Source of the DNA: a virus
Strand: one strand, 5' to 3'
DNA length: 57,504 nt
Virus record (IMG/VR): IMGVR_UViG_3300020193_000024
Span: 1 to 57,504 of that record
Of the stretch, positions 1 to 8,425 are shown piece after piece (positions within the stretch are counted from its first letter, which is position 1; the number at the start of each line of letters is the position of its first letter). The notes below the pieces were generated by a model that had not been told where the DNA came from, ran no database searches, and saw only the letters and a program-made list of their open reading frames with translations. The position numbers were made by a program, and so were the translations under genes.

Positions 1-3
1 GAG

Positions 4-444
4 ATGATTCTCGATGACCTACGGGGGTCACAAATCCGTCGAAAAGAACCAAATCAGTTGTTTAGCATGAAGACAGACGAATACGAAAAGGCTAGAAGAG
101 ACTTTAGTGATTCACAGGACCAGTTGGCTGCTGCGTTCTATACTCTGTCCGAAAACATTGTTCGTTATGCAAAGTTTCACCTTATTGACGAGCAGGACGC
201 CGTTCAAGAAGGTGTAATGATTTGCTTCGAGAAAATTGACCGTTTTGACCCCGTTAAGGGGAAGGCGTTCAACTATATGACTACCTGCATCCTTAACCAC
301 TACAGGCAGTTATATCGAACCGCACGTAACTATAACGAACTCAAGAAGAAGTATCATGACTTCCTATGGCAGCAAGTTGCTCAGGTACTAGCTAGACCAA
401 GAAATCAGCCATCTGCTAACAAAGACAAGTTTACTAGATGTTGA
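4..444 (+). CDS. 55: T4 gp55-like late sigma factor
   Basis: Probable late-transcription sigma factor that directs RNA polymerase to -10-only late promoters. The central part (about residues 60-120) has the sigma-70 region 2 pattern: a short acidic helix (DEQDAVQEGV), then FEKIDRFDP, then KAFNYMTTCILNHYRQLYR followed by a KKKYHDFL helix. T4 gp55 has the same order (an IADGIEASIKGLHNFD-type segment, then AYITQACFNAFVQRIKKE, then KKYSYF). At 146 aa it is shorter than T4 gp55 (185 aa). No region 4 is present, as expected for gp55. The start is uncertain: ATG at 4 lies at the window edge and ATG at 67 (MKTDEYEK) is also possible. The T4-like late boxes found in this window fit this assignment. 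Confidence 0.72.
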   Translation: MILDDLRGSQIRRKEPNQLFSMKTDEYEKARRDFSDSQDQLAAAFYTLSENIVRYAKFHLIDEQDAVQEGVMICFEKIDRFDPVKGKAFNYMTTCILNHYRQLYRTARNYNELKKKYHDFLWQQVAQVLARPRNQPSANKDKFTRC

Positions 445-452
445 TTAGTGGT

Positions 453-460
453 TATAATTA
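453..460 (+). promoter_or_regulatory. TATAATTA -10/late-type box
   Basis: TATAATTA lies 16 bases before the ATG at 477. The leader between them has no clear Shine-Dalgarno sequence. No good -35 is visible. Confidence 0.4.
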
Positions 461-476
461 GCGTAGGTTTATCAAT

Positions 477-713
477 ATGGCTAAAAGCTTGATAGAGATT
501 TTAGAACAGCAAGAGCTAATCCAGAAGCTTATCGACAAGGGGTACGGCGAGTTAGTTGATGCCCTCCTAATGAATGAGGGCAAGGTTTACACCAAGAAGG
601 GTCGTCTCAACAAGAGCGGGGCCTGTAGAGTGTTAGGGTGGAAGACCAAGCAACTAGAAGACGCACTATTAGCTTGTCGAGAGATGCTGGACGAAGAAGC
701 TCCCGAAGAATAG
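477..713 (+). CDS. small helical HTH-like protein
   Basis: A 78-residue protein, not recognised. It is almost entirely helical, with an N-terminal amphipathic segment (ILEQQELIQKLIDKGYGELVDALL) followed by a basic stretch and a possible helix-turn-helix (RLNKSGACRVLGWKTKQLED), then an acidic tail. It follows the gp55-like gene by 32 bases on the same strand and converges with the tail-tube paralogue, whose stop lies directly after its own. Position beside the late sigma gene makes a transcription co-factor an option, but I see no real similarity to T4 gp33. Confidence 0.6.
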   Translation: MAKSLIEILEQQELIQKLIDKGYGELVDALLMNEGKVYTKKGRLNKSGACRVLGWKTKQLEDALLACREMLDEEAPEE

Positions 714-1625
714 TCACTTTCTGACTAGAAACTTCCGTTTTGTAACGGGCTGAGGCAATGGTTCCTTATTAACAGGAGCCATTGCTTTTTTAGCCATTGC
801 TGCGGGACTTCTTACTATTACGTTGGGCTTCCATATCGGGTCATGGAACTCGATATCTGGCGGGCCAGCGTCTTCTTCGTTAGCCTCTGGGTCGAAGTCT
901 TCGAATTCCTCTTCTTCTAAGGTTTCTTGTGCATTGTCGCAATATAATGGTCCCGATGGAACCAAAACAGGGGCAGTTGCAACAATCGGGCAAAAGTCTG
1001 TTGTAAATGGCGGAAATGTTGGCACAAACGGAGTACACCACTGAGAAGGCAAGGCGCAGTCAATGAACGCCCTGTCGTATCGTAAAGTAAGGTCGCACAT
1101 TACAACATCACTTTCCGCATAGTTCAAATCACCCCAATCCACTGATTCTGGCCACACATGCTCAAAAACCCATCTTTCTTGTAATACACCGCAACCATCA
1201 TACAAGTGTAAAAAGGCATACGCCGCTTTGAAGCTGGGCATAGCCGCCTGGTTGAAAACATCACCCAATGAAGGGTTCCACTGACCACAAACGTCTGGGC
1301 CGGGGTCGTAGGCCCGCATAATCCATGAGAAAATAGGGTTAGACAGAGGATTGCCGCCTCCGTCGTACTTCAAAACGTCATACAACTGTAGTTGCAAAGG
1401 CTTCCATTCGGGTTTTGCAGGGTAGTAGACTGTTTCATTAAGGTGCTGAGCTTCCATCGTCTTGAATGTTAAATTCGGACGGGCCGCTTTGGATGGGGGC
1501 AGTGAGAAAACACCGTCTGCACAAATGGAAGGTATGATGAACTTCCATCGAAATTTTCTTTTGTAGCATCCTGACAACCATTCTGGTTGGTAGAAACCCA
1601 TCGGTATAGCGCCATTTGGATTCAT
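714..1625 (-). CDS. tail tube protein paralogue with C-terminal extension
   Basis: Residues 1-200 repeat the plan of the tail tube protein encoded just upstream (1720-2343): both begin with Y-K-R-K-F-R-W, both contain LHLYDGCG or LYLYDGCG, then a W-(V/L)-(F/L)-(E/N)-H-(V/M)-WP-(E/Q)-SV-(D/N)-(W/F)-G-(D/E)-L stretch and a final M-L-R-Y strand. The last 100 residues are extra: a Pro/Phe-rich link, an acidic block (LEEEEFEDFDPEANEEDAG) and a basic tail. It may be a second, decorated tube subunit or a tube-like baseplate/terminator protein. An AAGGG ribosome site lies upstream of the ATG. The gene follows the tube gene after a hairpin terminator, so its expression may be lower. Confidence 0.72.
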   Translation of the reverse strand: MNPNGAIPMGFYQPEWLSGCYKRKFRWKFIIPSICADGVFSLPPSKAARPNLTFKTMEAQHLNETVYYPAKPEWKPLQLQLYDVLKYDGGGNPLSNPIFSWIMRAYDPGPDVCGQWNPSLGDVFNQAAMPSFKAAYAFLHLYDGCGVLQERWVFEHVWPESVDWGDLNYAESDVVMCDLTLRYDRAFIDCALPSQWCTPFVPTFPPFTTDFCPIVATAPVLVPSGPLYCDNAQETLEEEEFEDFDPEANEEDAGPPDIEFHDPIWKPNVIVRSPAAMAKKAMAPVNKEPLPQPVTKRKFLVRK

Positions 1626-1646
1626 AATTTACCCTTAGATATGAAA

Positions 1647-1677
1647 AGAGCGAGCGATAAGAATTACCGCTCGCTCT
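1647..1677 (-). terminator. hairpin terminator after tail tube gene
   Basis: AGAGCGAGCG at 1647-1656 pairs perfectly with CGCTCGCTCT at 1668-1677, with an 11-base loop and T residues following on the minus strand. It lies between the two tube genes, so it could set their relative expression. Confidence 0.7.
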
Positions 1678-1719
1678 ATGTAGTTTTTTAACGGCACAGT
1701 AGCGTTATAGTCCAGGTCG

Positions 1720-2343
1720 TTACGAGCAAGGTACGCAAGGGCACTTCTCGACAGTACCAGTTGGGCAGTAGGTTACATACTGTACTTCGGAGTAACGCAT
1801 AGTCATTTCTACGGTTACTTCTTCCGAGCTAGACATGTCAAGCTCACCGAAGTTAACAGACTGTGGCCACATATGATTGAGCAACCAACCTTCGACAGCC
1901 TGACCGCAACCATCGTAGAGATACAACTGACCCTGACCTTCATAGTCCTGCAAGTGAGAACCCATGTAAAGGGAAACAGAGTTGGTAATATCGTAGATGG
2001 ACGCTAGCCAACCGAAGATGTTGTTAATCGTCGCACCACCTGCTAGCGGGCTGGCTGGAGTACCGGCCATATCGTAGTAGGTTAGCGCCATAGTCTGCCA
2101 AGCGGCCTTACCTGGAATCCAGGTCTTACCGTGCAGGTAGTTGATTTCCGTCTCTTCAATATCCAACTGAGGACGGGCACCTACCTTAACGAATTCCTGC
2201 GGTACAACTTTGGCACCGGCACAATAAGAGATACTCATTGTCCAACGGAATTTTCTTTTGTACACCAGAGAGCCACCACCCAAAGCCCCAAGGCCCATAT
2301 TGATGGTTGGTCCAGTTCCTGGTAGCGAACTTAAAGTTGGCAT
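1720..2343 (-). CDS. 19: tail tube protein (T4 gp19-like)
   Basis: Main candidate for the inner tube subunit of the contractile tail. At 207 aa it is close to gp19-family length (about 160-200). It has the family layout: N-terminal R-K-F-R-W strand, a YDMAGTP region, a Y-D-I-T loop, LYLYDGCGQAVEGWLLNHMWPQSVNFG and a closing TVEMTMRYSEVQY strand. It sits directly downstream of the sheath gene in the same direction, the usual T4-superfamily order. AAGGAG ribosome site. A consensus T4 late promoter TATAAATA lies 50 bases before the ATG, as expected for an abundant structural protein. Confidence 0.82.
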   Translation of the reverse strand: MPTLSSLPGTGPTINMGLGALGGGSLVYKRKFRWTMSISYCAGAKVVPQEFVKVGARPQLDIEETEINYLHGKTWIPGKAAWQTMALTYYDMAGTPASPLAGGATINNIFGWLASIYDITNSVSLYMGSHLQDYEGQGQLYLYDGCGQAVEGWLLNHMWPQSVNFGELDMSSSEEVTVEMTMRYSEVQYVTYCPTGTVEKCPCVPCS

Positions 2344-2392
2344 TTGTCTTCTCCTTTTTCAATTAAGAATGTATCAGCCTTCTCACTTTGTT

Positions 2393-2400
2393 TATTTATA
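2393..2400 (-). promoter_or_regulatory. T4-type late promoter TATAAATA
   Basis: Exact TATAAATA on the minus strand, 50 bases upstream of the tail tube ATG. This is the published consensus for T4 late promoters, read by gp55-type sigma without a -35 element. It fits the gp55-like gene at 4-444. Confidence 0.75.
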
Positions 2401-2406
2401 CACCAC

Positions 2407-3882
2407 TCAACGAAATAGGAACTCTATATAAACATTTTTATTGTCATTAGTTGGTTGCACACCAATCCTGGTCCTAAATTCGTTTCTTTCTGCTTGCTCT
2501 GGCGTGTCCAATTCGTTGGTTTGGATTATGTAGTCGTTAATCCCGCCGCCGTTTTTCACCTGTCCCATTACCCGTTCACAGATTTGGGCAAATTCCTCAC
2601 GGAATGATTCATTGCTCATATCTACGGTCGGAGTAAGTGTATCAGCAGCGTTACGAATACGCTTCTCAACGAAGAAAAGCATCCGTCGCACGTCGATACG
2701 TCCCCTCTGCAAGGTTTTCTGACTTGAAATCATGAAACCTTCTGCATTGGCGAACGGAACAATCGCATTCACTACATTTCGGTTGTCCTTAGTTAAGTTT
2801 TGTTCCTCGTATGTCAAACGACACGATACATCCAACACACCAGAAACAATACCCCTCGTCTCCCCGGTAGGAGAAAACCAGGGTGCGGATAACGTGTCCG
2901 ACCTAGCAATCGCTGCCATCACCGAACCAGATGGTGGCACCGTAACTTCTGTACGGTTATATTGGTCCCTGATTTGCAACCAGGGCCAGAACATAGCGGC
3001 AAAGTCAGACTTCCAATGAATGTCGTTTTCGTACTTACCCCTCTGCCACAAAGAGCTTTCAAGGTAAGATAATCCAACCGGAGAATCAATAATGGCTAAA
3101 CAGTCACGACGACTCTCACATACATCCAAAAGACTTGCTATTACCTGCGTCGAGGAGCAACCTGGAACAGCGATAAGGTCAATATCCACCTGCTCAGGTT
3201 CTGAAAAGGCATACACACCAGACAATTCTTCTTTACTACCAGCTAACAAAATATCACGCTCATCCGGGTCGGTCGGAATTCCGTCATTGCCCCCGTTTAG
3301 TGAATAAATGCCATTCTGCGGTAATTTAGAAGTAGCTGCACTGCTTACCCTAATCCAGTCAGATACCAGTTCGATGAAACTCTCAACGTAGTATTTGCTA
3401 TTTTGCTTTTTAGTAAGCTGACTCCATGACTCAACCTGCACGCCGTTGTGGAACACATTCAACGTGAAAGTTTCTGCCATCTCATCAGTCATTACAACAA
3501 CTCGGGTATCATTCCCTTCCACGCCAGGACTGTCTGCCTGAATTATTAAAGACACTTCGCCCGCTTCATCCAAAACTAGCACACTGGCCGTCTTGCTCAA
3601 ACTTGCGTCAGCGACTCTAACGATAAGGACTTCCGGTAATGTTAATAGGGCTTGCTCTGCACCATATATCAGATGAGATTCACCTGACTCTGGATGAGGG
3701 TATCCAAACGACGAATGCAATTCTTGCACTGTACGCACCGACGTTACGGCGTTAACAGCCCCCTTGCTGGCAAATCCAACCAAGGCTCCCTTGTGGCAGC
3801 TTGGACGAACCTCACCAGTGATTTCAACTGGCATGCCAGGGTCTAGTGCATTCGATGGCGGAAAACCTCTCAAAATTGCCAT
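2407..3882 (-). CDS. 18: contractile tail sheath protein (T4 gp18-like)
   Basis: Forms the contractile sheath around the tail tube. It is 491 aa, in the usual phage sheath range (T4 gp18 is 659). It shows the family signatures: an N-terminal G-F-A-S-K-G-A domain, FGYPHPESGESHLIYGAEQAL, LRGV/VRVADAS strands, DCLAIIDSPVGL, a long middle domain with FWPWLQIRDQYN, and the conserved C-terminal domain with LTYEEQN, NVVNAIVPFAN, RGRIDVRRMLFFVEKRIR and the final IGVQPTND..VYIEFLFR. It is followed by the tube gene and preceded by gp15. No strong ribosome site is visible; AAATATATG directly precedes the coding sequence. Confidence 0.9.
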   Translation of the reverse strand: MAILRGFPPSNALDPGMPVEITGEVRPSCHKGALVGFASKGAVNAVTSVRTVQELHSSFGYPHPESGESHLIYGAEQALLTLPEVLIVRVADASLSKTASVLVLDEAGEVSLIIQADSPGVEGNDTRVVVMTDEMAETFTLNVFHNGVQVESWSQLTKKQNSKYYVESFIELVSDWIRVSSAATSKLPQNGIYSLNGGNDGIPTDPDERDILLAGSKEELSGVYAFSEPEQVDIDLIAVPGCSSTQVIASLLDVCESRRDCLAIIDSPVGLSYLESSLWQRGKYENDIHWKSDFAAMFWPWLQIRDQYNRTEVTVPPSGSVMAAIARSDTLSAPWFSPTGETRGIVSGVLDVSCRLTYEEQNLTKDNRNVVNAIVPFANAEGFMISSQKTLQRGRIDVRRMLFFVEKRIRNAADTLTPTVDMSNESFREEFAQICERVMGQVKNGGGINDYIIQTNELDTPEQAERNEFRTRIGVQPTNDNKNVYIEFLFR

Positions 3883-3915
3883 ATATTTGCCCGATGCATT
3901 CCTGTGGTAAAGGTA

Positions 3916-4899
3916 CTAACTTTTTACAGCCTCTTCTAATTTGCCGATTACATCTTGTACGTCTGCTGCGAGTTGAGTTACCAGGTTTGACCCTTCAAAC
4001 TTATATCGGGTAATCGGCTGAGGGATATAAGTCTTGGCGGTCATTGTTAACTGGTATTTGAACACTCTCAACTTAATATCACCAGGCTCTGTGTCTAAGT
4101 TATTAGCTTGACCATCTAGCGTGACAATAATTTCCCAGTAGACGCCTCTGACCCTTATATAGGCAACAGGGGAGAATTTTAACCAGATTTGCTCCAGGAT
4201 TTGGTTCATGTCCTCCTGGTACAAAGTCCACAAATACAAGGTGTAAGATACATTCACAGGGATACCACGGGTTACGCCAAACACGGTGTCCTTCTCGAAC
4301 TTCTCTTGCTGCGTAAATCCGTAACCGAAAGCAGGGTTCAGCCAACTCAGATAGCTCTGCGCCTTCTGGTATGTGAAGCGGCTCAAGTCCATGTCAGCGC
4401 CCGAAGAGATAATTGACATCATCGGGAGCTTAATGCGGTCCACCACCAAACTGTTGTCCTTACGCACGTTGTCCTGTAACAACGCCGCTACTGCCTTCTC
4501 CTGTGTTCCCCAAATGATAGGAACGATGTGAGCCTTGCCGTCCTCATCTAAGACTACGACATTGCGGAACAAGTCCACCATAGCCTCATCACAACCCCTG
4601 AGCGCCTTTGAGTAACGATAGATGACCTCTCTGTTGGGGTTCTCTAAGCTGTCGATGATTTGGCCCGTCATTAGCGGGTCACAGTTGGCATGCTGACCGA
4701 TGCCTAGTTTCTTCTTCGTCGGCGGGATTCGCCATGCTTCGGGTGGGTTAGTGGCCACATGCTTCTGTGTGCCCATACCGCCATCGTTACCGCAGTATTG
4801 CTCTACTGGGTCAATGTTTTTGCTGTTTTCCAAGCCAGAAGGTTCTTGACACTGACTGCTCAGCGACGGCTCCTGGTTTAGGTCTTTCATGTTAGTCAT
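3916..4899 (-). CDS. 15: tail terminator/sheath stabiliser (T4 gp15-like)
   Basis: Hexameric protein that caps the tail and holds the sheath. The best match to T4 gp15 is about residues 215-260, NVSYTLYLWTLYQEDMNQIL then EQIWLKFSP (T4: IYELSIFTRYEDDMFQIVEQILPYFQP), followed by a W-E-I-I-V-T-L-D strand and a closing ITRYKF region. The preceding part has S-Y-L-S-W-L-N-P-A-F-G. I placed the start at ATG 4899 because AGGAGC lies before it and it overlaps the upstream HNH stop as ATGA, which implies translational coupling. An upstream in-frame start would run into the HNH gene. 327 aa against 272 in T4. Confidence 0.78.
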   Translation of the reverse strand: MTNMKDLNQEPSLSSQCQEPSGLENSKNIDPVEQYCGNDGGMGTQKHVATNPPEAWRIPPTKKKLGIGQHANCDPLMTGQIIDSLENPNREVIYRYSKALRGCDEAMVDLFRNVVVLDEDGKAHIVPIIWGTQEKAVAALLQDNVRKDNSLVVDRIKLPMMSIISSGADMDLSRFTYQKAQSYLSWLNPAFGYGFTQQEKFEKDTVFGVTRGIPVNVSYTLYLWTLYQEDMNQILEQIWLKFSPVAYIRVRGVYWEIIVTLDGQANNLDTEPGDIKLRVFKYQLTMTAKTYIPQPITRYKFEGSNLVTQLAADVQDVIGKLEEAVKS

Positions 4900-5561
4900 A
4901 TCTGCTCCTGACAAGGTGTGTGTATTTTTTGGACGTAAAAAAGAAATTGTTCTTCGGTTAAGTCCCACTTCATAGTGTTAATTGCCTTATGTACCCATTG
5001 CAAGTTGGACAATTCATTTGTGCCGCCTAGTTTCTTTGGAATCCTGTGGTCTAAAGAAGCGTTTAGTCCAATGGTAATAGGCTCTTTAAGATATGGGCAT
5101 TTGCCGTTTTGTTGGTCAAATAAATCGAGAAGTTCTTTCCATCGTTTTCTATCTTCCCAAACGTCATAAGCTAAACATTTTAGTGTGCAAACTAGGCAAT
5201 TTTTTAACAGATGTATTGACGGAGACTTGCCACATCTAACACAGACTTTGTTCTTAATCCTTTCTTTTCTTGCCCTACTTACTAACGACTTGTATGTCTC
5301 ATAACATTGCTCGCATAAACCGCCTTTGCCATTGGCCGGTTTTTGACATTCTGTGCATAATCCGGTTCGTCTTCTTAATTCACGTCTTTTCCTTCGTCTG
5401 TTATTAGACTTGTCGGTGCATTCCTGGCACCATGCTTTTCCGGGAATTGGCTTGTTTTTTCCACAGGGACATAAGCCATTTAACTTGTGTTTATCCCTCC
5501 ACTTTTTCTCCCTTGCTTTTTTCAATATTAGTGATTGTCCTTGATATTTGCGATTTCTCAT
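4896..5561 (-). CDS. HNH endonuclease with zinc ribbons
   Basis: Probable homing or selfish endonuclease inserted among tail genes. The C-terminal third has the HNH core: CPYLKEPITIG then LDHRIPKKLGGTNELSNLQW with a final VHKAINTMKWDLTEEQF helix. Before it come several Cys-pair ribbons (CPCG, CQEC, CTEC, CEQC, CVRC, CLVC) likely used for DNA contact. The same final helix pattern recurs in the HNH domain at 41150-42862, so the two are probably related. I chose ATG 5561 (MRNRKY): CTATATA lies 5 bases before it. The stop overlaps the gp15 start. Confidence 0.82.
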   Translation of the reverse strand: MRNRKYQGQSLILKKAREKKWRDKHKLNGLCPCGKNKPIPGKAWCQECTDKSNNRRRKRRELRRRTGLCTECQKPANGKGGLCEQCYETYKSLVSRARKERIKNKVCVRCGKSPSIHLLKNCLVCTLKCLAYDVWEDRKRWKELLDLFDQQNGKCPYLKEPITIGLNASLDHRIPKKLGGTNELSNLQWVHKAINTMKWDLTEEQFLFYVQKIHTPCQEQI

Positions 5562-5564
5562 ACT

Positions 5565-5574
5565 ACTATATAGT
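5565..5574. promoter_or_regulatory. palindromic TATA box between divergent genes
   Basis: ACTATATAGT is a perfect palindrome. On the minus strand it gives CTATATA, 5 bases before the HNH ATG at 5561. On the plus strand the same box lies 26 bases before ATG 5601, which has its own AAGG ribosome site. It could serve as a bidirectional late-type promoter. Confidence 0.45.
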
Positions 5575-5600
5575 GTAGACTGCATTTTTTAAGGTACACA

Positions 5601-6434
5601 ATGCCAGAAACACTAGAAGTTAAGTATCGTTGTTGGTATAAGGGTGTTCCTCCAAGGCCAACTAAATTGGTAATTCCAGGGTGGGCGGGCGATTCACATG
5701 GTCATTCAGATGGTGACAAACCTCAACCTTGGCATTGTGTCCCATTTATAGAAGGTGCTACTTATCCATTAGAATTGATTTATCCCTTCGACACCGAATG
5801 TGTCGTCAATAATGTCGATGGGAAACTTTCTTTCCAAGGAGATTTCGAGCCAGAACGACCCGCCGATGACCCTGACTGGCCTCCTTTCAAAGCATTCGCC
5901 CCAGGGCACTACGGCATGACCTCTTCACTAGACATCGAGCCGCCCGAAGGTTACGTCATCCGAACCGAATGCCATCCACGTTACTTTACCGATACCACCT
6001 ATAGCACCCCTTGTATGCTCCCTGGTCACATCCAAGGCGAATGGTGGCCCCGCATCTTCTTCGTCGTCTTCAAAGCTCCTCCTCCCGGACTACCCCATGT
6101 CTTTCGCAAAGGAGAACCCTATGGCCAGTTGCTCATTGTTCCCCGCAAAGTAACTTACGATGTGAAGGAGATGGAATACGAGGAAGCTAGGCTAAGGGCG
6201 AAGATGGATGGGGCGATTGGCAGTTGCCGGAACCAGATAGCCGAAAACATCTGGACAGACAACGAAGGCGGCGGTTTCGATGATAAGTACAAGTGCCTGG
6301 CAAGGGTTTTCCAGAAGGGCGGCTACCCTGCTGTCGAACAACACCTGAATAACGCCCGTCGTCAGCAGGCTGAGGAAATGAAAAAGAAGATGGAAGCCGT
6401 TAATCAGCACATGAAGCTGATAGATAAGGCATGA
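5601..6434 (+). CDS. DUF6065-like protein of unknown function
   Basis: 277 aa. A beta-rich middle part has the order G-Y-x-I-x-T-E-C-H-P-R-Y-F, TPCMLPGHIQGEWWP, FFVVFKAP and F-x-K-G-E-P-x-x-Q-L-L-I-V-P-R. This recalls the DUF6065 family (GY..., TP-G, W-P, GEP-x-P), which I associate with 2-oxoglutarate-dependent-oxygenase-like biosynthetic genes; that link is tentative. The C-terminus is helical (RRQQAEEMKKKMEAVNQHMKL). The next gene starts inside its stop (ATGA), so the two are probably coupled. Confidence 0.6.
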   Translation: MPETLEVKYRCWYKGVPPRPTKLVIPGWAGDSHGHSDGDKPQPWHCVPFIEGATYPLELIYPFDTECVVNNVDGKLSFQGDFEPERPADDPDWPPFKAFAPGHYGMTSSLDIEPPEGYVIRTECHPRYFTDTTYSTPCMLPGHIQGEWWPRIFFVVFKAPPPGLPHVFRKGEPYGQLLIVPRKVTYDVKEMEYEEARLRAKMDGAIGSCRNQIAENIWTDNEGGGFDDKYKCLARVFQKGGYPAVEQHLNNARRQQAEEMKKKMEAVNQHMKLIDKA

Positions 6435-7117
6435 ATTTCAAACTTTGGCTAGAGGCCGACGAAACACACCCGTTTGAGACATGGCACAAAGAGTACACAG
6501 ACTCAAGGGATGCCGAACGCAAGCGTAGAAGTGGCTTTGAGTATCGTCGCTACAGGAACCTCCCTCACCCGCCTGAGCCAGCAGTTAGCACTGAAACATT
6601 AAGGAAAGACCCAAGAGTGCAAAACCTAGAAGTGGTAGATGTACTAAGTCTTTACAATTTCAGTAGTGGTGCGCATAGTTGGGGCGACGAGCCAGATATT
6701 CCGGCAAGCGACCCTGCTCATGGGGCTGAGTGGGAAATCCTGATAGATGGTGCCACTGAGAAAAAACTAATAGGCAGACCAGCTTTTGTGGCAGACGATA
6801 GTGGTGGTTCTTTTCATGAACGATGGCTAAACATTAAAGTCTGTGTCATCGTTGATGAGTTGGCTGTTAACAATGAAATTGCTGATTACTACACCTATCC
6901 AAGCTACAAAGTTAACCACATCATAAAGACATTCAGGTTTGAATCGCTGGCCAAAACTGCTGAAATTGTTGAGGAGCTAGAGCCTAATCTGCCGCCCCCA
7001 AACAAAGAAGGAGAGTCCAGAGAAGACTACTGGAAGAGAATCATGGGCAGCGTGGACCAAACTCCCCCGCCTGACCCCACTGGTTATAACCCATCGGACG
7101 ATTACTACAAACGTTAA
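6431..7117 (+). CDS. putative head-packaged protein with N-terminal tag
   Basis: 228 aa, not recognised. It begins MNFKLWLEADE, matching the aromatic-x-x-aromatic-Leu-x-x-x-Glu tag seen at the start of about a dozen proteins in this window and resembling the T4 capsid-targeting sequence. The middle (ADDSGGSFHERWLNIKVCVI) looks like a folded alpha/beta domain. The C-terminus is Pro/Asp-rich (PPPDPTGYNPSDDYY). It overlaps the upstream gene by 4 bases (ATGA), and its last bases overlap the convergent gene at 7114. Confidence 0.65.
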   Translation: MNFKLWLEADETHPFETWHKEYTDSRDAERKRRSGFEYRRYRNLPHPPEPAVSTETLRKDPRVQNLEVVDVLSLYNFSSGAHSWGDEPDIPASDPAHGAEWEILIDGATEKKLIGRPAFVADDSGGSFHERWLNIKVCVIVDELAVNNEIADYYTYPSYKVNHIIKTFRFESLAKTAEIVEELEPNLPPPNKEGESREDYWKRIMGSVDQTPPPDPTGYNPSDDYYKR

Positions 7118-7305
7118 TTGAAGGTCTGAACAATTTTCTCATCTTTACTGTTCCATAAGTGTACTTGGTATAAGAATGGTTTGGTTCTAGGAAGCCACAC
7201 AACTATCATTTTGTCGAAAGAAACTGCGTCTGGAGGAGCGTCTTTCACTTCTCCAGTCATGCCAGCCCGTTTGATGTCTGACAGCATTTTCTCTAACTTG
7301 TTCAT
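7114..7305 (-). CDS. small protein downstream of gp14
   Basis: 63 aa, not recognised. An N-terminal helix (MNKLEKMLSDIKRAG) is followed by a beta-like part (FDKMIVVWLPRTKPFLYQVHLW). It starts 3 bases after the gp14-like stop, with AAGG upstream, so it is probably translated from the same mRNA. Confidence 0.55.
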   Translation of the reverse strand: MNKLEKMLSDIKRAGMTGEVKDAPPDAVSFDKMIVVWLPRTKPFLYQVHLWNSKDEKIVQTFN

Positions 7306-7308
7306 GCC

Positions 7309-7863
7309 TTAGTGTAGTAAGGCTCCTTCGTTCAATTTGAAGTCAGGCATCTTTTGTCGTATCTTACCCTCTCCAGTAACAATGCCTTCCTGGAATCGCT
7401 GGGCCATAATGATTACATGCAGTTCGCCCCACAGCTTAAACTGGTCTACATTACGCTGAACGATTACCCAATTTTCTCGTTTGTGTGGTGTGAATAGTCT
7501 TGCGCCAATCTTGGGTGGATGACCAATTGCTTTTAGAACAGCACGGTAATTGAACTCAAACTTCATTTCGTCTGGAGCGTCCAGGCCGAATGTGTTCATA
7601 TAGTTCTGTGCCGGAATTGGTTCGTACAATCCGTATAGCTGAACTTCACAAGTAGACCAGAGTTTACCTCTGTCCTCACGATAAAGCGGGTCAATGGTAT
7701 CCCTCTGCAAGAGAAGGTCATAGTAGAAAATAGGCGACCCGCCAAAAGTAATGAGTTCCTGGTCCCACTGGTTGAACAGGTCATGCTCTGGGTTATACGG
7801 GTCGAAAGTCTGCATGCTTCCGGCTGGTTGATACGGAGTTCCGTCACAATTCTTGATGGCCAT
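7309..7863 (-). CDS. 14: neck protein (T4 gp14-like)
   Basis: Probable neck/head-completion protein joining head and tail. The similarity to T4 gp14 is spread over the length: PIFYYDLLLQRDTIDPLYRED against ECYYVPREYVSPDLIFGED, then YMNTFGLDAPDEMKFEFNY against FFSNFGMQVQDEVTLSINP, then G-x-R-L-F-T-P and QFKLWGELHV. It is 184 aa against 256 in T4. I chose ATG 7863 (MAIKNCDG); longer upstream frames would run into the divergent gene. The N-terminus M-A-I-K-N-x-D-G echoes the divergent neighbour M-T-I-K-N-x-D-G, a curious match. Confidence 0.68.
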   Translation of the reverse strand: MAIKNCDGTPYQPAGSMQTFDPYNPEHDLFNQWDQELITFGGSPIFYYDLLLQRDTIDPLYREDRGKLWSTCEVQLYGLYEPIPAQNYMNTFGLDAPDEMKFEFNYRAVLKAIGHPPKIGARLFTPHKRENWVIVQRNVDQFKLWGELHVIIMAQRFQEGIVTGEGKIRQKMPDFKLNEGALLH

Positions 7864-7868
7864 ACTGT

Positions 7869-7878
7869 CTATATATAG
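7869..7878. promoter_or_regulatory. palindromic TATA box between divergent genes
   Basis: CTATATATAG, a perfect palindrome, fills most of the 16-base gap between the gp14-like gene (ATG 7863, minus) and the gene at 7880 (plus). On the plus strand CTATATA lies 4 bases before the ATG. Neither gene has a ribosome site, so leaderless transcripts in both directions are possible. Confidence 0.5.
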
Positions 7879-7879
7879 C

Positions 7880-8425
7880 ATGACGATTAAGAACAAAGAC
7901 GGTTCAAAGTTCACATTGAAGGCACCCAACCCCCTGATGAAAGATATGTCTCTCTGGAAACAGAAATATAAACTACACAACTGCGATTGGAAGCCGGTAA
8001 GTGTCGAAGACACACATGGCCCCACGTTGCTTCCTAGAAACGTAATTCCTGTCAAGGAAACCGTTTCGGCAACGGAAACACCCATTATTCCGGTGTTAGA
8101 AGAAGCTCCTGGTCCTCCTGACGATGGCCGAATTCAAGTTTGGTGCCTGCCCGCTCAGGTGAGTGAATTGGTCGATAAATTGTACGGACAGAAATTCCAA
8201 AGGATTAAGTACGGCAAAAAGTTCATGTTCGAGGCATTCGTTTTGGAAGAAGACGACCTCTATATGGTCCTATGGACCGATACAAGAGCCGTTACAGAGG
8301 GTTCGGTAGTGTTCCCCCGCAATCAAGACAAACGTTGGTGGCGAATCAATGAGATAGTAGACAGAGACGGCGGCTACGCACTAATGGCTGTCGCTTGCGA
8401 GTTTACTCCTGAGTTTTCCCAATAG
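7880..8425 (+). CDS. conserved-looking structural protein, unknown
   Basis: 181 aa. It begins MTIKNKDGSKFTLKAPNPLMKDMSLW, a start whose first eight residues resemble those of the divergent gp14-like protein. The second half is a compact beta-rich domain (RIQVWCLPAQVSELVDKLYG; RRWWRINEI). The placement among neck and tail genes suggests a virion or assembly role, but I do not recognise the family. The start codon follows CTATATATAGC directly, without a ribosome site. Its 3' end overlaps the convergent gene at 8403 by 23 bases. Confidence 0.6.
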   Translation: MTIKNKDGSKFTLKAPNPLMKDMSLWKQKYKLHNCDWKPVSVEDTHGPTLLPRNVIPVKETVSATETPIIPVLEEAPGPPDDGRIQVWCLPAQVSELVDKLYGQKFQRIKYGKKFMFEAFVLEEDDLYMVLWTDTRAVTEGSVVFPRNQDKRWWRINEIVDRDGGYALMAVACEFTPEFSQ

